Shown here: positions 18,501 through 25,916 of the stretch, one piece after another
Position numbering within the stretch: position 1 is the stretch's first letter
How the letters are laid out: each line of letters opens with the position of its first letter
Assembly (NCBI GenBank): GCA_035651655.1
Contig: DASRFG010000023.1
Coordinates: 558,001-622,000, forward strand
Origin: Terriglobales bacterium
GTDB lineage: Bacteria > Acidobacteriota > Terriglobia > Terriglobales > Acidobacteriaceae
Length of the DNA: 64,000 nucleotides
Direction: 5' to 3'
The notes under the pieces: model-generated
Databases searched by the model: none
The model's input: the letters and a program-made list of their open reading frames with translations, nothing else
Told to the model about the DNA's origin: nothing
Program-made: the position numbers and the translations under genes

Positions 18501-19055
18501 GCCCGGTTCCAGGTGCAGCAAGGGCAAGGAGGCACACAGCAGCCAGGGACCGATCCGCCAACCACCCCAGCTTTGCCGTATGAGCCGAACCAGGGCAAAA
18601 AGAATACAGACTCGGAATGTGCCTTCAAGTGCCCACAGAACCAAGGGTGAATGGGGCCAGAATATGTCCCGCAGCACCGCCATCGCGATTCCCATGGTGG
18701 CCGCTATAGCCGCTGGCAGCAGGAGAAATTGACTGTTGGTGTAGAGCAAAATTGCCGCGGAGAAGAGAAACACGGCTGCAATGAAGGCGACGGCCGGCGC
18801 CCAGCCCAGCCCGAGGTTCGAGGGCAGTAACCACTGCGGCCCGCGGTAGATGAGATAGGCCAGCCAACCCAGCATCCAGGGGAGAAGGTAGCGGTGCCGG
18901 AAAGTTCGAAAGACAAGAAGGCTGGCTCCCAGAAGCACCAGTATTTCCGGGGCTTCGGCGGGAGGTAAGGCGCCGACGAACTGAGCGCCGCCCATCCAGG
19001 CGCACCACCGCGAGAAGTTCATTCCAAATCGGGAATCGTGAGGCGTATATACCAC
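15519..19055 (-). CDS. Hybrid sensor histidine kinase with multiple sensor domains
   Basis: A 1178-residue membrane kinase. Order: about seven hydrophobic helices (20-205), GAF (about 230-375), two PAS domains (about 390-505 and 515-630), a second GAF (about 650-785), HisKA with H825 in GVAHELNNPLTA, HATPase (FHDSGPGL, GTGLGLSICYG) and a C-terminal receiver-like domain (about 1048-1170). The receiver keeps VDDEE and the LIKPFD lysine, but the phospho-acceptor aspartate is replaced by N1101 (AAT at complement 15753-15755, in DAYILNGSMP). It is divergent from the HD-GYP regulator 94 bases away, its likely partner. The GTG start at 19055 is uncertain. ATG at 19022 is an alternative. Confidence 0.9.
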   Translation of the reverse strand: MVYTPHDSRFGMNFSRWCAWMGGAQFVGALPPAEAPEILVLLGASLLVFRTFRHRYLLPWMLGWLAYLIYRGPQWLLPSNLGLGWAPAVAFIAAVFLFSAAILLYTNSQFLLLPAAIAATMGIAMAVLRDIFWPHSPLVLWALEGTFRVCILFALVRLIRQSWGGWRIGPWLLCASLPLLHLEPGIAKGHLFSGLDFAIESVLCLGMLMIVLDESKIRTRQLGVVNALAGAITQAPNQQAMLEMALQQLKQLTGASAAWFRFLKGNRTIIAGRLGVAPEFLKNRQHWEHDRALATLVARSTPALLKTSDLDPATRDHFQRDGMRYVVAIPVKGKTSVIGLLALSYRRQSSYLMEELEFLGATANQLGIAVENLALLELILRSQREWVSTFDSIEDCILVHDSEYRIMKANRALLTRLGRSPLEVVESTCDQVLPHDRTEWQGCPYCTHITAEFAEGADPCFGGSSLVSTSSYVWTPSYSDDDRQKELGTIHIVRDTTEYRAAEQKYRLLFEQVHEGVFVADRHGKLLDCNNALVTMLGYAQRDDLLALNADALYASLEQRGKLLRQIETHNHVRSFEVQLRKRDGSTLAAVETSFATRNAAGEIERYQGFLLDVTEKKRAEDEIRRRNRELHVLNAIAVIATQSFDLDEILSLTLRQVIHLFNAETGSVYLTEHGSDKLRRRASWGHRTEMGLLHPELILSHESWEAIVRMRVEVLTPKHLTRLPEPVTNFIRAEGLRSWMWAILWGKDEPLGVMGISSREEREFTASDEKLVIAIGRQLATTVDKIRLYEETSRAYEDLRRTQEQLLQSEKMSAIGQLIAGVAHELNNPLTAILGYAQLLENEALGERSRDFVRKLFTQAQRTHRLVQNLLSFARQRKPQKIEVDVPRVLEDTLVLREYDLKRSNIVLEREVAPDLPSVIADPHQLEQVFLNIINNAVDAIQEGEGGGILRVRIYSQEARVCVEFHDSGPGLLDPKRIFDPFYTTKSVGKGTGLGLSICYGIVKEHGGEISAQNSPEGGAVVLVCLPAADKTIQLQQPIISPPRQLALEGRVLLVDDEEGVLEFEREVLAGAGAKVATASSAEEALVLMRAENFDAYILNGSMPNGWAAQRMFDWLAQNRAGSQKHLLFTFAVIDAATQVFLDEKGIQYLIKPFDMGDIIAATRRVLSKVHAASASQ

Positions 19056-19149
19056 GGAACCCGAAAGTAATCATGGTTACCACCGGTTATGGGCATTACG
19101 GCGGGGGAACTGCGCTACAATGGCCTTCCCCCTGAGCTGAGTACAACAA

Positions 19150-20238
19150 ATGGCAGCCGAGCGCATTCTTGTGGTTGATGACGAGGAGGCAATCAGAGAG
19201 ATTGTGACCTCCATGCTGAGCTCTGCCGGGTATCAATGCCAGCAAGCGTGTTCCGGCAAAGAGGCGTTGGCGGTCATTGAGTCGGACCCCCAGTTCGAGC
19301 TTGTGCTCTCTGATTTGATGATGGCCGAACTCGACGGCATTGGCCTGCTGGAACGCGCCAAGGAACAGTATCCCGATATACCGGTTGTGATGGTCACCGC
19401 CGTCCATGACATCTCTGTTGCCTTGGCGGCAATTCGTAATGGCGCCTATGACTACCTGCTCAAGCCGTTTGAGCGTGAGCAATTACTCGCGACGGTGCGG
19501 CGCGCGCTGGAAAATCGGCGCCTGAAGATTGAGAATCGCTCCTATCAAACCAACCTCGAATCTCTGGTGAAGGCGCGAACCGACCAGCTTTATCGCGCGA
19601 TGAGCGACCTGGAACGCTCGTACGACATCACGCTTGAAGCCCTCGGGGACGCGCTCGACTTAAAAGACGCAGAGACAGAAGGGCACTCCAAGCGCGTTAC
19701 TGCCTTCACCATCGCCATCGCCCGAGCTATGGGGGTGGGAGACGATAGGATACGTGTCATCGCGCGTGGCGCCTTCCTCCACGACATTGGAAAGATGGCC
19801 ATTCCGGATGCCATCCTGCGTAAGCCGGGAGCCCTCAATCCAGAGGAAGTCACCATTATGCGCGAGCACTGCTTCCGCGGTTACCAGATGCTGCGCAAAA
19901 TCCCCTTCCTGGCTGAGGCGGCCGATATCGTGTATTCCCACCAGGAGCGCTACGACGGCACTGGGTATCCTCGCGGACTCAAGGGGTCTGAGATCCCAAT
20001 GGGGGCACGCATCTTCTCCGTAGCTGACACGCTTGACGCCATCACTTCCGATCGGCCCTACCGGGCGGCACAGTCGGTGGAGGCTGCGCGTGAAGAGATT
20101 GCCCGCTGGGCTGACCGGCAATTCGATCCGGATGTGGTCAAGGCATTCCTGGCAATGCCAGCGCGGATCTGGGAAGAATTACGTAAGGAGATTGACTCGC
20201 AGATTTACCGATTTGCGTATTCCGCAGCAGCCAAATAG
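19150..20238 (+). CDS. HD-GYP response regulator (c-di-GMP phosphodiesterase)
   Basis: A 362-residue two-domain regulator. The receiver (residues 5-118) has the D10-D11 acidic pocket, phospho-acceptor D55 in LVLSDLMM and the LLKPFE lysine. A coiled linker (about 120-160) leads to an HD-GYP domain with H211-D212 in FLHDIGKMAIPD and the HQERYDGTGYP signature (273-274 being the YP). HD-GYP enzymes hydrolyse cyclic di-GMP to GMP. TACAAT at 19116-19121 could be a -10. It sits divergently from the hybrid kinase at 15519-19055, so the pair likely forms one signalling unit lowering c-di-GMP on stimulus. Confidence 0.93.
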   Translation: MAAERILVVDDEEAIREIVTSMLSSAGYQCQQACSGKEALAVIESDPQFELVLSDLMMAELDGIGLLERAKEQYPDIPVVMVTAVHDISVALAAIRNGAYDYLLKPFEREQLLATVRRALENRRLKIENRSYQTNLESLVKARTDQLYRAMSDLERSYDITLEALGDALDLKDAETEGHSKRVTAFTIAIARAMGVGDDRIRVIARGAFLHDIGKMAIPDAILRKPGALNPEEVTIMREHCFRGYQMLRKIPFLAEAADIVYSHQERYDGTGYPRGLKGSEIPMGARIFSVADTLDAITSDRPYRAAQSVEAAREEIARWADRQFDPDVVKAFLAMPARIWEELRKEIDSQIYRFAYSAAAK

Positions 20239-20307
20239 CAGTTCACCTATGGCTAAAACCTGTGGGGCTAGCGGGTAAATAACGAGGGAAGGGCGCGCAA
20301 CCCACCG

Positions 20308-20514
20308 CTATTGAACCGCCTGCAACGACTCCGATACGCGATTGAGGGCAACTTGGATCCGGTCGAGTTCTCGCTGGGCAGCCTCGTTCCACTCCACGGC
20401 GTGCTGCAGGTTGTCCGCCAGCCAGCGCAGACTCTGCCGCCCACGGTCCGTGAGGAACAGCACTCCCAAACCACCGATTCCCATAAGTGCCAAGGGTACA
20501 TACCACGTTCGCAT
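20308..20514 (-). CDS. Small membrane protein, unrecognised
   Basis: A 68-residue protein with one N-terminal membrane helix (VPLALMGIGGLGVLFLT) followed by an amphipathic, probably coiled-coil, cytoplasmic tail (LRWLADNLQHAVEWNEAAQRE). GAAGGAGG lies four bases before the ATG, so it is very likely translated despite its size. No family is recognised. It is convergent with the HD-GYP gene, and no partner is evident. Confidence 0.65.
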   Translation of the reverse strand: MRTWYVPLALMGIGGLGVLFLTDRGRQSLRWLADNLQHAVEWNEAAQRELDRIQVALNRVSESLQAVQ

Positions 20515-20707
20515 GAGGCCTCCTTCGAAAAATAGCCTTACATAATTAGATGCACGCCCGCAACTGTAAAGTTTAAGACTTCAGCGGAACCCTCCCCCTT
20601 TGGGCGGGGCTTGGGTCGGTAATTTCAGGCGCAATAGTGCCAGCGAAGTGCGTTCTATTGGTAGATTACACTCCTGTTTTGTCGCGGGCGCGTTCGGGAG
20701 GGAAGAC

Positions 20708-21436
20708 ATGCAGATGAAGATGGCAGTCTGGGTTGTGGCACTCATCACCAGCCTAAATTTGGCCTCTGCCCAGGAACATCCGACGGTAAGCGCTCAAGCG
20801 AATACAGTTTATGTAGGAGCCGATGGCAAGTACGAAGCGGCGCCGGATACGGCGCTGGTGCAGTTTAGTATTTCCACTCAGGCTGATACTGCCAAAGCCG
20901 CCTACGATCAGGCTAGCCGCGGAGCGGAGCAGGTCCGTCAGCTATTGCGTTCAAACGGAATCCCTCCACAAATGGCGGAGTTTGGATTCTTCTCTCTGCA
21001 ACCGATTTACGACTATCGCTCACCCAAACACAAGCTCGTCGGATATCGCGTGAACAGCAGTGTATCGCTCAAACTCAAAGACTTTTCCAAGGTCTCGCCC
21101 ATTCTGCAACAGCTCACCGACATTGACGTGACCGAATATCAAAGCATCAATTACATCCTGGAGGATATGGACGCTGCCAAACTAAAGGCGGTAGACCAGG
21201 CCTATGCCCACGCCCGGCAAGAAGCAGACGCGCTAGCCAGGGCCGCCCAGCGCGCTGTCGGAGAACTGTCTTACGCTTCAGTGGATACGTTCGAACAGGT
21301 CAGACCTATGCCCATGGCCGCTCGCGCCATGATGGGAGCCATGGACAAGACTGCGATGGCCGCTCCCACCGAAGAGTTCACTCCTCAGAAGGTCACCGTA
21401 ACCGCGCACGTCAATGCTTTGTTTACCCTGAAATGA
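20708..21436 (+). CDS. SIMPL-domain (DUF541) periplasmic protein
   Basis: A 242-residue secreted protein. ATG 20708 is chosen over the longer frame because GGGAGGGAAG precedes it and the product then begins with a signal peptide ending in NLASAQ. The SIMPL domain occupies the rest: a VYVGADGKYEAAPDTALVQF strand, KAAYDQASRGAEQVRQLL helix and VGYRVNSSVSLKLKDFSKV, with the typical final Thr/Val strand. SIMPL proteins form periplasmic or membrane-associated oligomers linked to oxidative stress. Their activity is not established. The gene is monocistronic and convergent with the next gene. Confidence 0.88.
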   Translation: MQMKMAVWVVALITSLNLASAQEHPTVSAQANTVYVGADGKYEAAPDTALVQFSISTQADTAKAAYDQASRGAEQVRQLLRSNGIPPQMAEFGFFSLQPIYDYRSPKHKLVGYRVNSSVSLKLKDFSKVSPILQQLTDIDVTEYQSINYILEDMDAAKLKAVDQAYAHARQEADALARAAQRAVGELSYASVDTFEQVRPMPMAARAMMGAMDKTAMAAPTEEFTPQKVTVTAHVNALFTLK

Positions 21437-21443
21437 AGCAGGA

Positions 21444-22247
21444 TCACACCTTTGAGAATATTCTGCCGAGCACAGTTTTGGCCTTGGCGGCAGGAAGGTT
21501 AAGGCGCACCAGGATTGCCCCCACTTCGTTCTGTTGCAGCCGCTGCGTATTTTTGCGCAGCTGGATCATCTCCTGAAAAGCTGTAAAGCGATCCAAGCAG
21601 TTAAAGCAATCCTTTATGTGTTCTTCGGCTAGCTCGCGCTCCCGCCAGCTGACCTGACCATTAACGATATTGTTGAAGGTCTTGAGGGCAAGACATCGTT
21701 CTGACTTGGTCTTTTCCGCCTCCTGCATCAGCACTCGAACCGAAATATTGAAGGCGTCAGGCGAGCTACCGGGAAGGACTTTTGTGAGCCTTTCGTCGGC
21801 AACCTTCTGGGTGGCTTCTGCCGTGGCGGCTGCATTCATCATCATGGGCGCAATCTGCTGCGCGCTATAGCCCTTGATGAACATCCATAACATCGCGCGC
21901 TCGATCAATGTAAGGTCCTTCATAATTTCGCGCATCTGTTCCAGGGAAATCTGTGGAACTGGCACGCGGGCGACTTCCCTTCCATAGGCAAATACCAACT
22001 CCCTGAAGGACATCAGGAATTCACGTTCGTTGGAAAACTTGATCTGTCGGAACCATTCATTCTGATTGGCTCTCGCTCGCTGGAAAACAGCAAGAACATG
22101 CGTCTCAATGTCGGGCGACAATGTCGGGAAATAATGCTGCAAGAGAGTACGGGTAAGTGCCCCGTAGTCGCGCGCAAAGTCCTCCCAACCCTGCCGCTCG
22201 CCTCGGGAGCAGTCCTCGACTATGGAAAAGACAGTACGGATGGCCAT
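21444..22247 (-). CDS. Sigma-like protein with C-terminal His-Cys-Cys zinc motif
   Basis: A 267-residue protein not assignable to a named family. Residues about 10-95 resemble an ECF sigma region 2 (helices around WEDFARDYGALTRTLLQHYF). Residues about 105-150 resemble region 4 (LTLIERAMLWMFIKGYSAQQIAPMM then a helix with ATQKVADERL). The C-terminus has EEHIKDCFNCLDRF, an H-x3-C-x2-C pattern as in zinc-binding anti-sigma (ZAS) domains. That would place sigma-like and anti-sigma-like parts in one chain. It is six bases behind the 22254-22979 gene and probably in one operon with it and the beta-lactamase-like gene. Confidence 0.55.
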   Translation of the reverse strand: MAIRTVFSIVEDCSRGERQGWEDFARDYGALTRTLLQHYFPTLSPDIETHVLAVFQRARANQNEWFRQIKFSNEREFLMSFRELVFAYGREVARVPVPQISLEQMREIMKDLTLIERAMLWMFIKGYSAQQIAPMMMNAAATAEATQKVADERLTKVLPGSSPDAFNISVRVLMQEAEKTKSERCLALKTFNNIVNGQVSWRERELAEEHIKDCFNCLDRFTAFQEMIQLRKNTQRLQQNEVGAILVRLNLPAAKAKTVLGRIFSKV

Positions 22248-22253
22248 GGTTAA

Positions 22254-22979
22254 TCAGTTTGCAGGGGCGTGGGATCGCACGGGGTCAAGTGGAAGCTCAC
22301 GCTGCATAATCATCTCGATGCTTGTGCCCGGCTCCAAGCGAACATCGTTGCCGCGAGTCAGCATCGCAATCGCCAGGCCGGCGGCGCCGCCAATCCCGGA
22401 TCCAATCAAAGCTCCCTTCCCGCCGCTGCTCAAACCGCCTACCACAGCGCCGGTGGCAGCAGTGCTGGCAGCTGTACCAATCTTTTGCCCAGTCTGGCCC
22501 TCCTCCTGGATGGTTCCTTCCTCACCTTTCGTCTTTTCGTGCGCGGCTCCCGGGAGTCTGTCTACTGATGCGGGCATCAGGAGGGTATAGCCGTTCGGAA
22601 AGATGAGAGTTGTAAAGTGCATCAGGAGTTCGGCTTTACCTTTGACCCGTCCCGGGCGACGGACGCGGTCAATGGTTCCCTGGACGTAGGTGCCGGCCGG
22701 AATCAGCATTCGTCCATTCATGGCGACTGGAAAAGCGGTTTCCGCATACACTGGATCGCCTTGGCGGGCCGTCTTGGTGGAGATGGCCTGCTTGAGCGAA
22801 AGAGGAATTTTGGTTCCGGCTGGAACCACCAGCGCCACCGCCCTTTCAGAGCTTGTGTCCGCCTTAGTAGTCAGAGCAGGTGCGGATTCCTTGCTGTCCC
22901 CGGAGGCGGGTTGGTTCGGTGCCTGCCCCCACGCCAGCGCGGTTAACAAGATGCAAAACCCAAAGCTACGCATACGCAC
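22254..22979 (-). CDS. Secreted VirB10/TrbI-like envelope protein (paralogue A)
   Basis: A 241-residue protein with a signal peptide (MRMRSFGFCILLTALAWGQ), a disordered spacer, and a domain resembling the beta-barrel part of VirB10/TrbI proteins: VPAGTKIPLSLKQAISTKT, GRMLIPAGTYVQGTIDRVRR and NGYTLLMPASVDR. A Gly/Ala-rich glycine-zipper-like segment (GAVVGGLSSGGKGALIGSG) follows, then a final strand RLEPGTSIEMIMQRELPL. It shares this layout with the gene at 41668-42324. No other secretion genes are present, so it is not part of a type IV system. An outer-membrane or periplasmic role is inferred. Confidence 0.6.
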   Translation of the reverse strand: MRMRSFGFCILLTALAWGQAPNQPASGDSKESAPALTTKADTSSERAVALVVPAGTKIPLSLKQAISTKTARQGDPVYAETAFPVAMNGRMLIPAGTYVQGTIDRVRRPGRVKGKAELLMHFTTLIFPNGYTLLMPASVDRLPGAAHEKTKGEEGTIQEEGQTGQKIGTAASTAATGAVVGGLSSGGKGALIGSGIGGAAGLAIAMLTRGNDVRLEPGTSIEMIMQRELPLDPVRSHAPAN

Positions 22980-23030
22980 TCCTCTGACAAGTATAAGACT
23001 TCGGGGACAAAGAGAGTAGCGCGGCGGCAG

Positions 23031-24002
23031 CTATTTGCTAGCCTCTTGTGCGCCGGTCTTCAGACCCGCGGGCGCCCAGGCGTCCACGATTGCTTTTGAC
23101 ATTCGAGCGATGAGTAGTTCAGCTTCATTTTCCGCGTTCCAGCTTTGGTCTTTATTGTCATAGGTAAAGGCGGAGATCACGATCGGCCCGGATTTACTTT
23201 CGATCAGCGCAACATCATTGCGCACGTCGTCCAGCATGCCAATCTTGTCGGCGATGGCGGAGGGCGTCTCGGATGTGTCCACGACTTCCAAATAATGCGG
23301 AATCATGTTGCGATATTGCTGGTTACGCATAATGCCGATCATCTGCCGGCAGAGCGCGGAATCAGAGATGCCGTTCCAATCCGCGGGTGCAGAGGTTGGC
23401 GGTTTCGCGCTCGTGGCGCAGCCTTCGACGCTCTCCATGACCTCCGCCATTTCCCGCGCTGTAGTCTTTCCCAGCCCGAACTGCTTGCTGTCCGGAGGTA
23501 GTTGGCCCTCGGCAGGCTTGTAAACTTTCTTATACAGGTAGGTATTCTTCAGGCCCATGCTGTTCATTCGCGCGTTGACCGAGGGGATCCCGACCTGATC
23601 GATCACCATATTTGTTCCCGTGTTATCGCTGACGGTCATCATCAGCACGATGGCGTCCTGCAACGTGAGCTCGAGCCCAGGCTGGAGAAATGTCAGGACT
23701 CCCGAACCGGGTACCTGGTTTTCTTTAGTGAGCGTGACTTTGTCGGTCAGGCGGCGCTTTCCTGCTTTGACCTGCGCGTAAGCCTCTACCATGAGAGGCA
23801 ATTTGATCACCGACGCGGTCGCTACAGGCCGATCAGGATTAATCGCTACAGTTGCGCCCGTCTTCATATTGATCGCATAGAGCGCCACCTTCCCATGATG
23901 GTGCGCCGCCATGGCCTCAATTTTTTGCTGCAAGTTGGCAGCAAACGCAGGGGTGACCAATAGCGAAAGAACCATTAAATTCTTGGTTAAGCCCGGATGC
24001 AT
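23031..24002 (-). CDS. Class A beta-lactamase-like serine hydrolase
   Basis: A 323-residue secreted protein of the penicillin-binding/class A beta-lactamase fold. Readable motifs: S64-V-I-K67 (SxxK), S125-D126-N127 (SDN), a possible omega-loop Glu E165 in KPAEGQL, and K253-I-G where class A enzymes have K-T/S-G. The KIG variant and a non-canonical omega loop make true beta-lactam hydrolysis doubtful. It may act on cell-wall peptides or bind beta-lactams weakly. The signal peptide ends near AFAAN. It heads a likely three-gene minus-strand operon with the 22254 and 21444 genes (51- and 6-base gaps). Confidence 0.8.
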   Translation of the reverse strand: MHPGLTKNLMVLSLLVTPAFAANLQQKIEAMAAHHHGKVALYAINMKTGATVAINPDRPVATASVIKLPLMVEAYAQVKAGKRRLTDKVTLTKENQVPGSGVLTFLQPGLELTLQDAIVLMMTVSDNTGTNMVIDQVGIPSVNARMNSMGLKNTYLYKKVYKPAEGQLPPDSKQFGLGKTTAREMAEVMESVEGCATSAKPPTSAPADWNGISDSALCRQMIGIMRNQQYRNMIPHYLEVVDTSETPSAIADKIGMLDDVRNDVALIESKSGPIVISAFTYDNKDQSWNAENEAELLIARMSKAIVDAWAPAGLKTGAQEASK

Positions 24003-24122
24003 TGTTTCCCCTTTGCAAATGTCATGGGACCAGCCGAATGAATATAACCCGTGTCGATGGTTGGCATAGCCCGGATGTTGCCGACAGAGTCTTCTGCCAA
24101 CCCCTCAGGCATAATATTGTGA

Positions 24123-24845
24123 ATGACCCTGCCCGCAGCGCCGGAACCTACGACATCCGACGCGCCACTGTTGAGGACTGAACATCTCAGCCGAGTGGTG
24201 AACGGCGTTGCGATCGTAGATGACATCTCGGTTGAGGTCCGCACTGGTGAGACGCTCGCAATCTTTGGCCCAAGTGGCTCAGGTAAGACATCATTCCTGC
24301 GACTTTTGAATCGCCTGGATGAGCCCGCCAGCGGAACAGTTTTTATTCAGGAAATAGATTATCGGCAGATTCCGCCCCGTGAACTTCGCCGCAAAGTGGG
24401 GATGGTCACGCAACGGCCTTTTCTGTTTCCGGGAACCGTAGCCTACAACATCGCTTTTGGGCCACTACAGCGCGGCGAAAATTTACCGGACGACACCATA
24501 GAGCTGTTGCTCACCAAAGTTGGCCTGCCCGGGTTCTCTAACCGCGACGTGACTAACCTATCGGGAGGCGAAGCTCAACGCGTTTCACTCGCCCGCGCCC
24601 TTGCTAATTCGCCAACTGTTCTTCTCATGGATGAACCAACGTCCGCCCTGGATGACGACGCCAAGCAGGGCGTCGAATCACTTATCAGGAGCATCATCCG
24701 CGATGCCCGGCTCACCTGCGTGATCGTTACCCATGACATGCCCCAAGCTGCCCGCATGGCTGATCGAGTCATGATGATTCAGGCTGGTCGTGCTATTCGC
24801 ATAGGCCCAGTAAAAGAGGTGCTACATGCTCAACTGGTTCTTTAA
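24123..24845 (+). CDS. fetA: FetA-like ABC transporter ATPase
   Basis: A 240-residue ABC ATPase: Walker A FGPSGSGKTSFL (residues 49-56), Q-loop VTQRPFLFPG, signature TNLSGGEAQRVSLARAL and Walker B VLLMDEPTSALDD, with the switch histidine in VTHDMPQ. With the permease immediately downstream it matches the FetAB (YbbL/YbbM) type, which in E. coli exports iron and protects from peroxide. The 3' end overlaps the permease gene by 20 bases, so the two are translationally linked. The metal specificity is inherited from the family and is not proven here. Confidence 0.85.
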   Translation: MTLPAAPEPTTSDAPLLRTEHLSRVVNGVAIVDDISVEVRTGETLAIFGPSGSGKTSFLRLLNRLDEPASGTVFIQEIDYRQIPPRELRRKVGMVTQRPFLFPGTVAYNIAFGPLQRGENLPDDTIELLLTKVGLPGFSNRDVTNLSGGEAQRVSLARALANSPTVLLMDEPTSALDDDAKQGVESLIRSIIRDARLTCVIVTHDMPQAARMADRVMMIQAGRAIRIGPVKEVLHAQLVL

Positions 24846-25620
24846 CGGCCAACTACAGCTAGGCCTGGCCCAGGCTGCGGTTTCAGCTGCGTTGGCAATC
24901 GCGGTAGTTCTGCTTGCCCGCAAGCGTCATATCCACCTAGAACGAGAGACCGCGATAGCGCTAGTCCGAGGACTGGTCCAGATCATTGCGGTGGGTTCCG
25001 TTCTGGTGGCTTTGCTGCATGCGCCGCGGTGGGTCAGCATTTTCCTGCTTACAGGAATGATCTTTGCCGCCGGAGCCACCTCAACCCGGCGTGCCAAGGG
25101 CATTCCCGGGGCATTCAGAGTTTCCACTTACGCCATCGCATTAGGAGCTGGCGTAGTGATTGCGATCATGACGGGTCTGGGCGTAATTGACACCGCGATC
25201 ACGGCATTGATCCCAGTCGGCAGCATGTTGATCGCGAATTCAATGAATACGAATGGCCTGGCATTGAACCGCTTTCGCTCTGAAGTGTTGGCACATGTGG
25301 GTGAGGTGGAAACTGCCCTGGCATTGGGCGCCGGACCTAACGAAAGCGTCGCACCCTACGTACAGGCATCGTTCGAAGCCAGTCTCATCCCGGCGATTGA
25401 TTCGCTGCGATCGCTGGGGATTGTCTGGATACCTGGGTTGATGGCAGGAATGTTGCTGTCCGGCGCGAGGCCGATTTACGCGGCTATCTATCAGTTCGTA
25501 GTTTTGGCGATGATCTTCGCAGCGTCAGGTCTCACCTCGCTGGTGAGCACGACTTTTATCCGTGGTCACGCGTTCTCTCCCGCGGAGCAGCTCATTCTTC
25601 GGCCTACATTGGGAAAATAG
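24826..25620 (+). CDS. fetB: FetB-like ABC transporter permease (UPF0014)
   Basis: A 264-residue permease with about seven hydrophobic helices, matching the FetB/YbbM (UPF0014) family: ERETAIALVRGLVQIIAVG, the ATSTRRAKGIPGAFR cytoplasmic loop, MLIANSMNTNGLALNRF, EVETALALGAGP and the conserved IPGLMAGMLLSGARP block. GAGGTG precedes the ATG inside the fetA reading frame. It acts in the inner membrane with the adjacent ATPase, probably for iron efflux. Confidence 0.88.
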   Translation: MLNWFFNGQLQLGLAQAAVSAALAIAVVLLARKRHIHLERETAIALVRGLVQIIAVGSVLVALLHAPRWVSIFLLTGMIFAAGATSTRRAKGIPGAFRVSTYAIALGAGVVIAIMTGLGVIDTAITALIPVGSMLIANSMNTNGLALNRFRSEVLAHVGEVETALALGAGPNESVAPYVQASFEASLIPAIDSLRSLGIVWIPGLMAGMLLSGARPIYAAIYQFVVLAMIFAASGLTSLVSTTFIRGHAFSPAEQLILRPTLGK

Positions 25621-25634
25621 ATCAGATGGGATTC

Positions 25635-25895
25635 TTAGCCCGTGCGCTGCCTTGTGTTTAGCAGGTTGTCCATGAACTGCGACTGCAGCTTGTGGGCACA
25701 TTGCTCGCCGCATACCGGGATGGCACTTTCACGCACAGCGACCTCTTCATCCCATGGCGCCAATGAGAGTACGGGCGCGTTGCCAGAGGGATACGTCGTC
25801 CACATCATCCACCAATGATTGGTGTTGCCCTTCAGCACGCCGCAGTTCGGTCCGGCGCAACGCTGGAGAAAGTACTTTCCAGCCTCTTGGGTCAT
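25635..25895 (-). CDS. Small Cys-rich protein, unrecognised
   Basis: An 86-residue protein (ATG 25895, GAGG about nine bases upstream; GTG 25910 is an alternative start). Two cysteine pairs, C-x4-C near residue 13 (RCAGPNCGVL) and C-x3-C near residue 62 (PVCGEQCAHK), could bind one zinc ion, and Trp residues cluster between them (NHWWMMWTTY). It lies just behind the hydrolase-NamZ gene on the same strand, probably in the same transcript. No family is recognised. Confidence 0.55.
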   Translation of the reverse strand: MTQEAGKYFLQRCAGPNCGVLKGNTNHWWMMWTTYPSGNAPVLSLAPWDEEVAVRESAIPVCGEQCAHKLQSQFMDNLLNTRQRTG

Positions 25896-25916
25896 GGGAG
25901 AAGGCCTCACAGTCCC

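Noticed and set aside
22254-22979. Part of a type IV secretion system
   Set aside because: Only a VirB10-like strand pattern is present and no other secretion gene is nearby.
23031-24002. Antibiotic-resistance beta-lactamase
   Set aside because: The fold is right, but KTG is KIG and the omega loop is atypical, so a resistance function is not supported.
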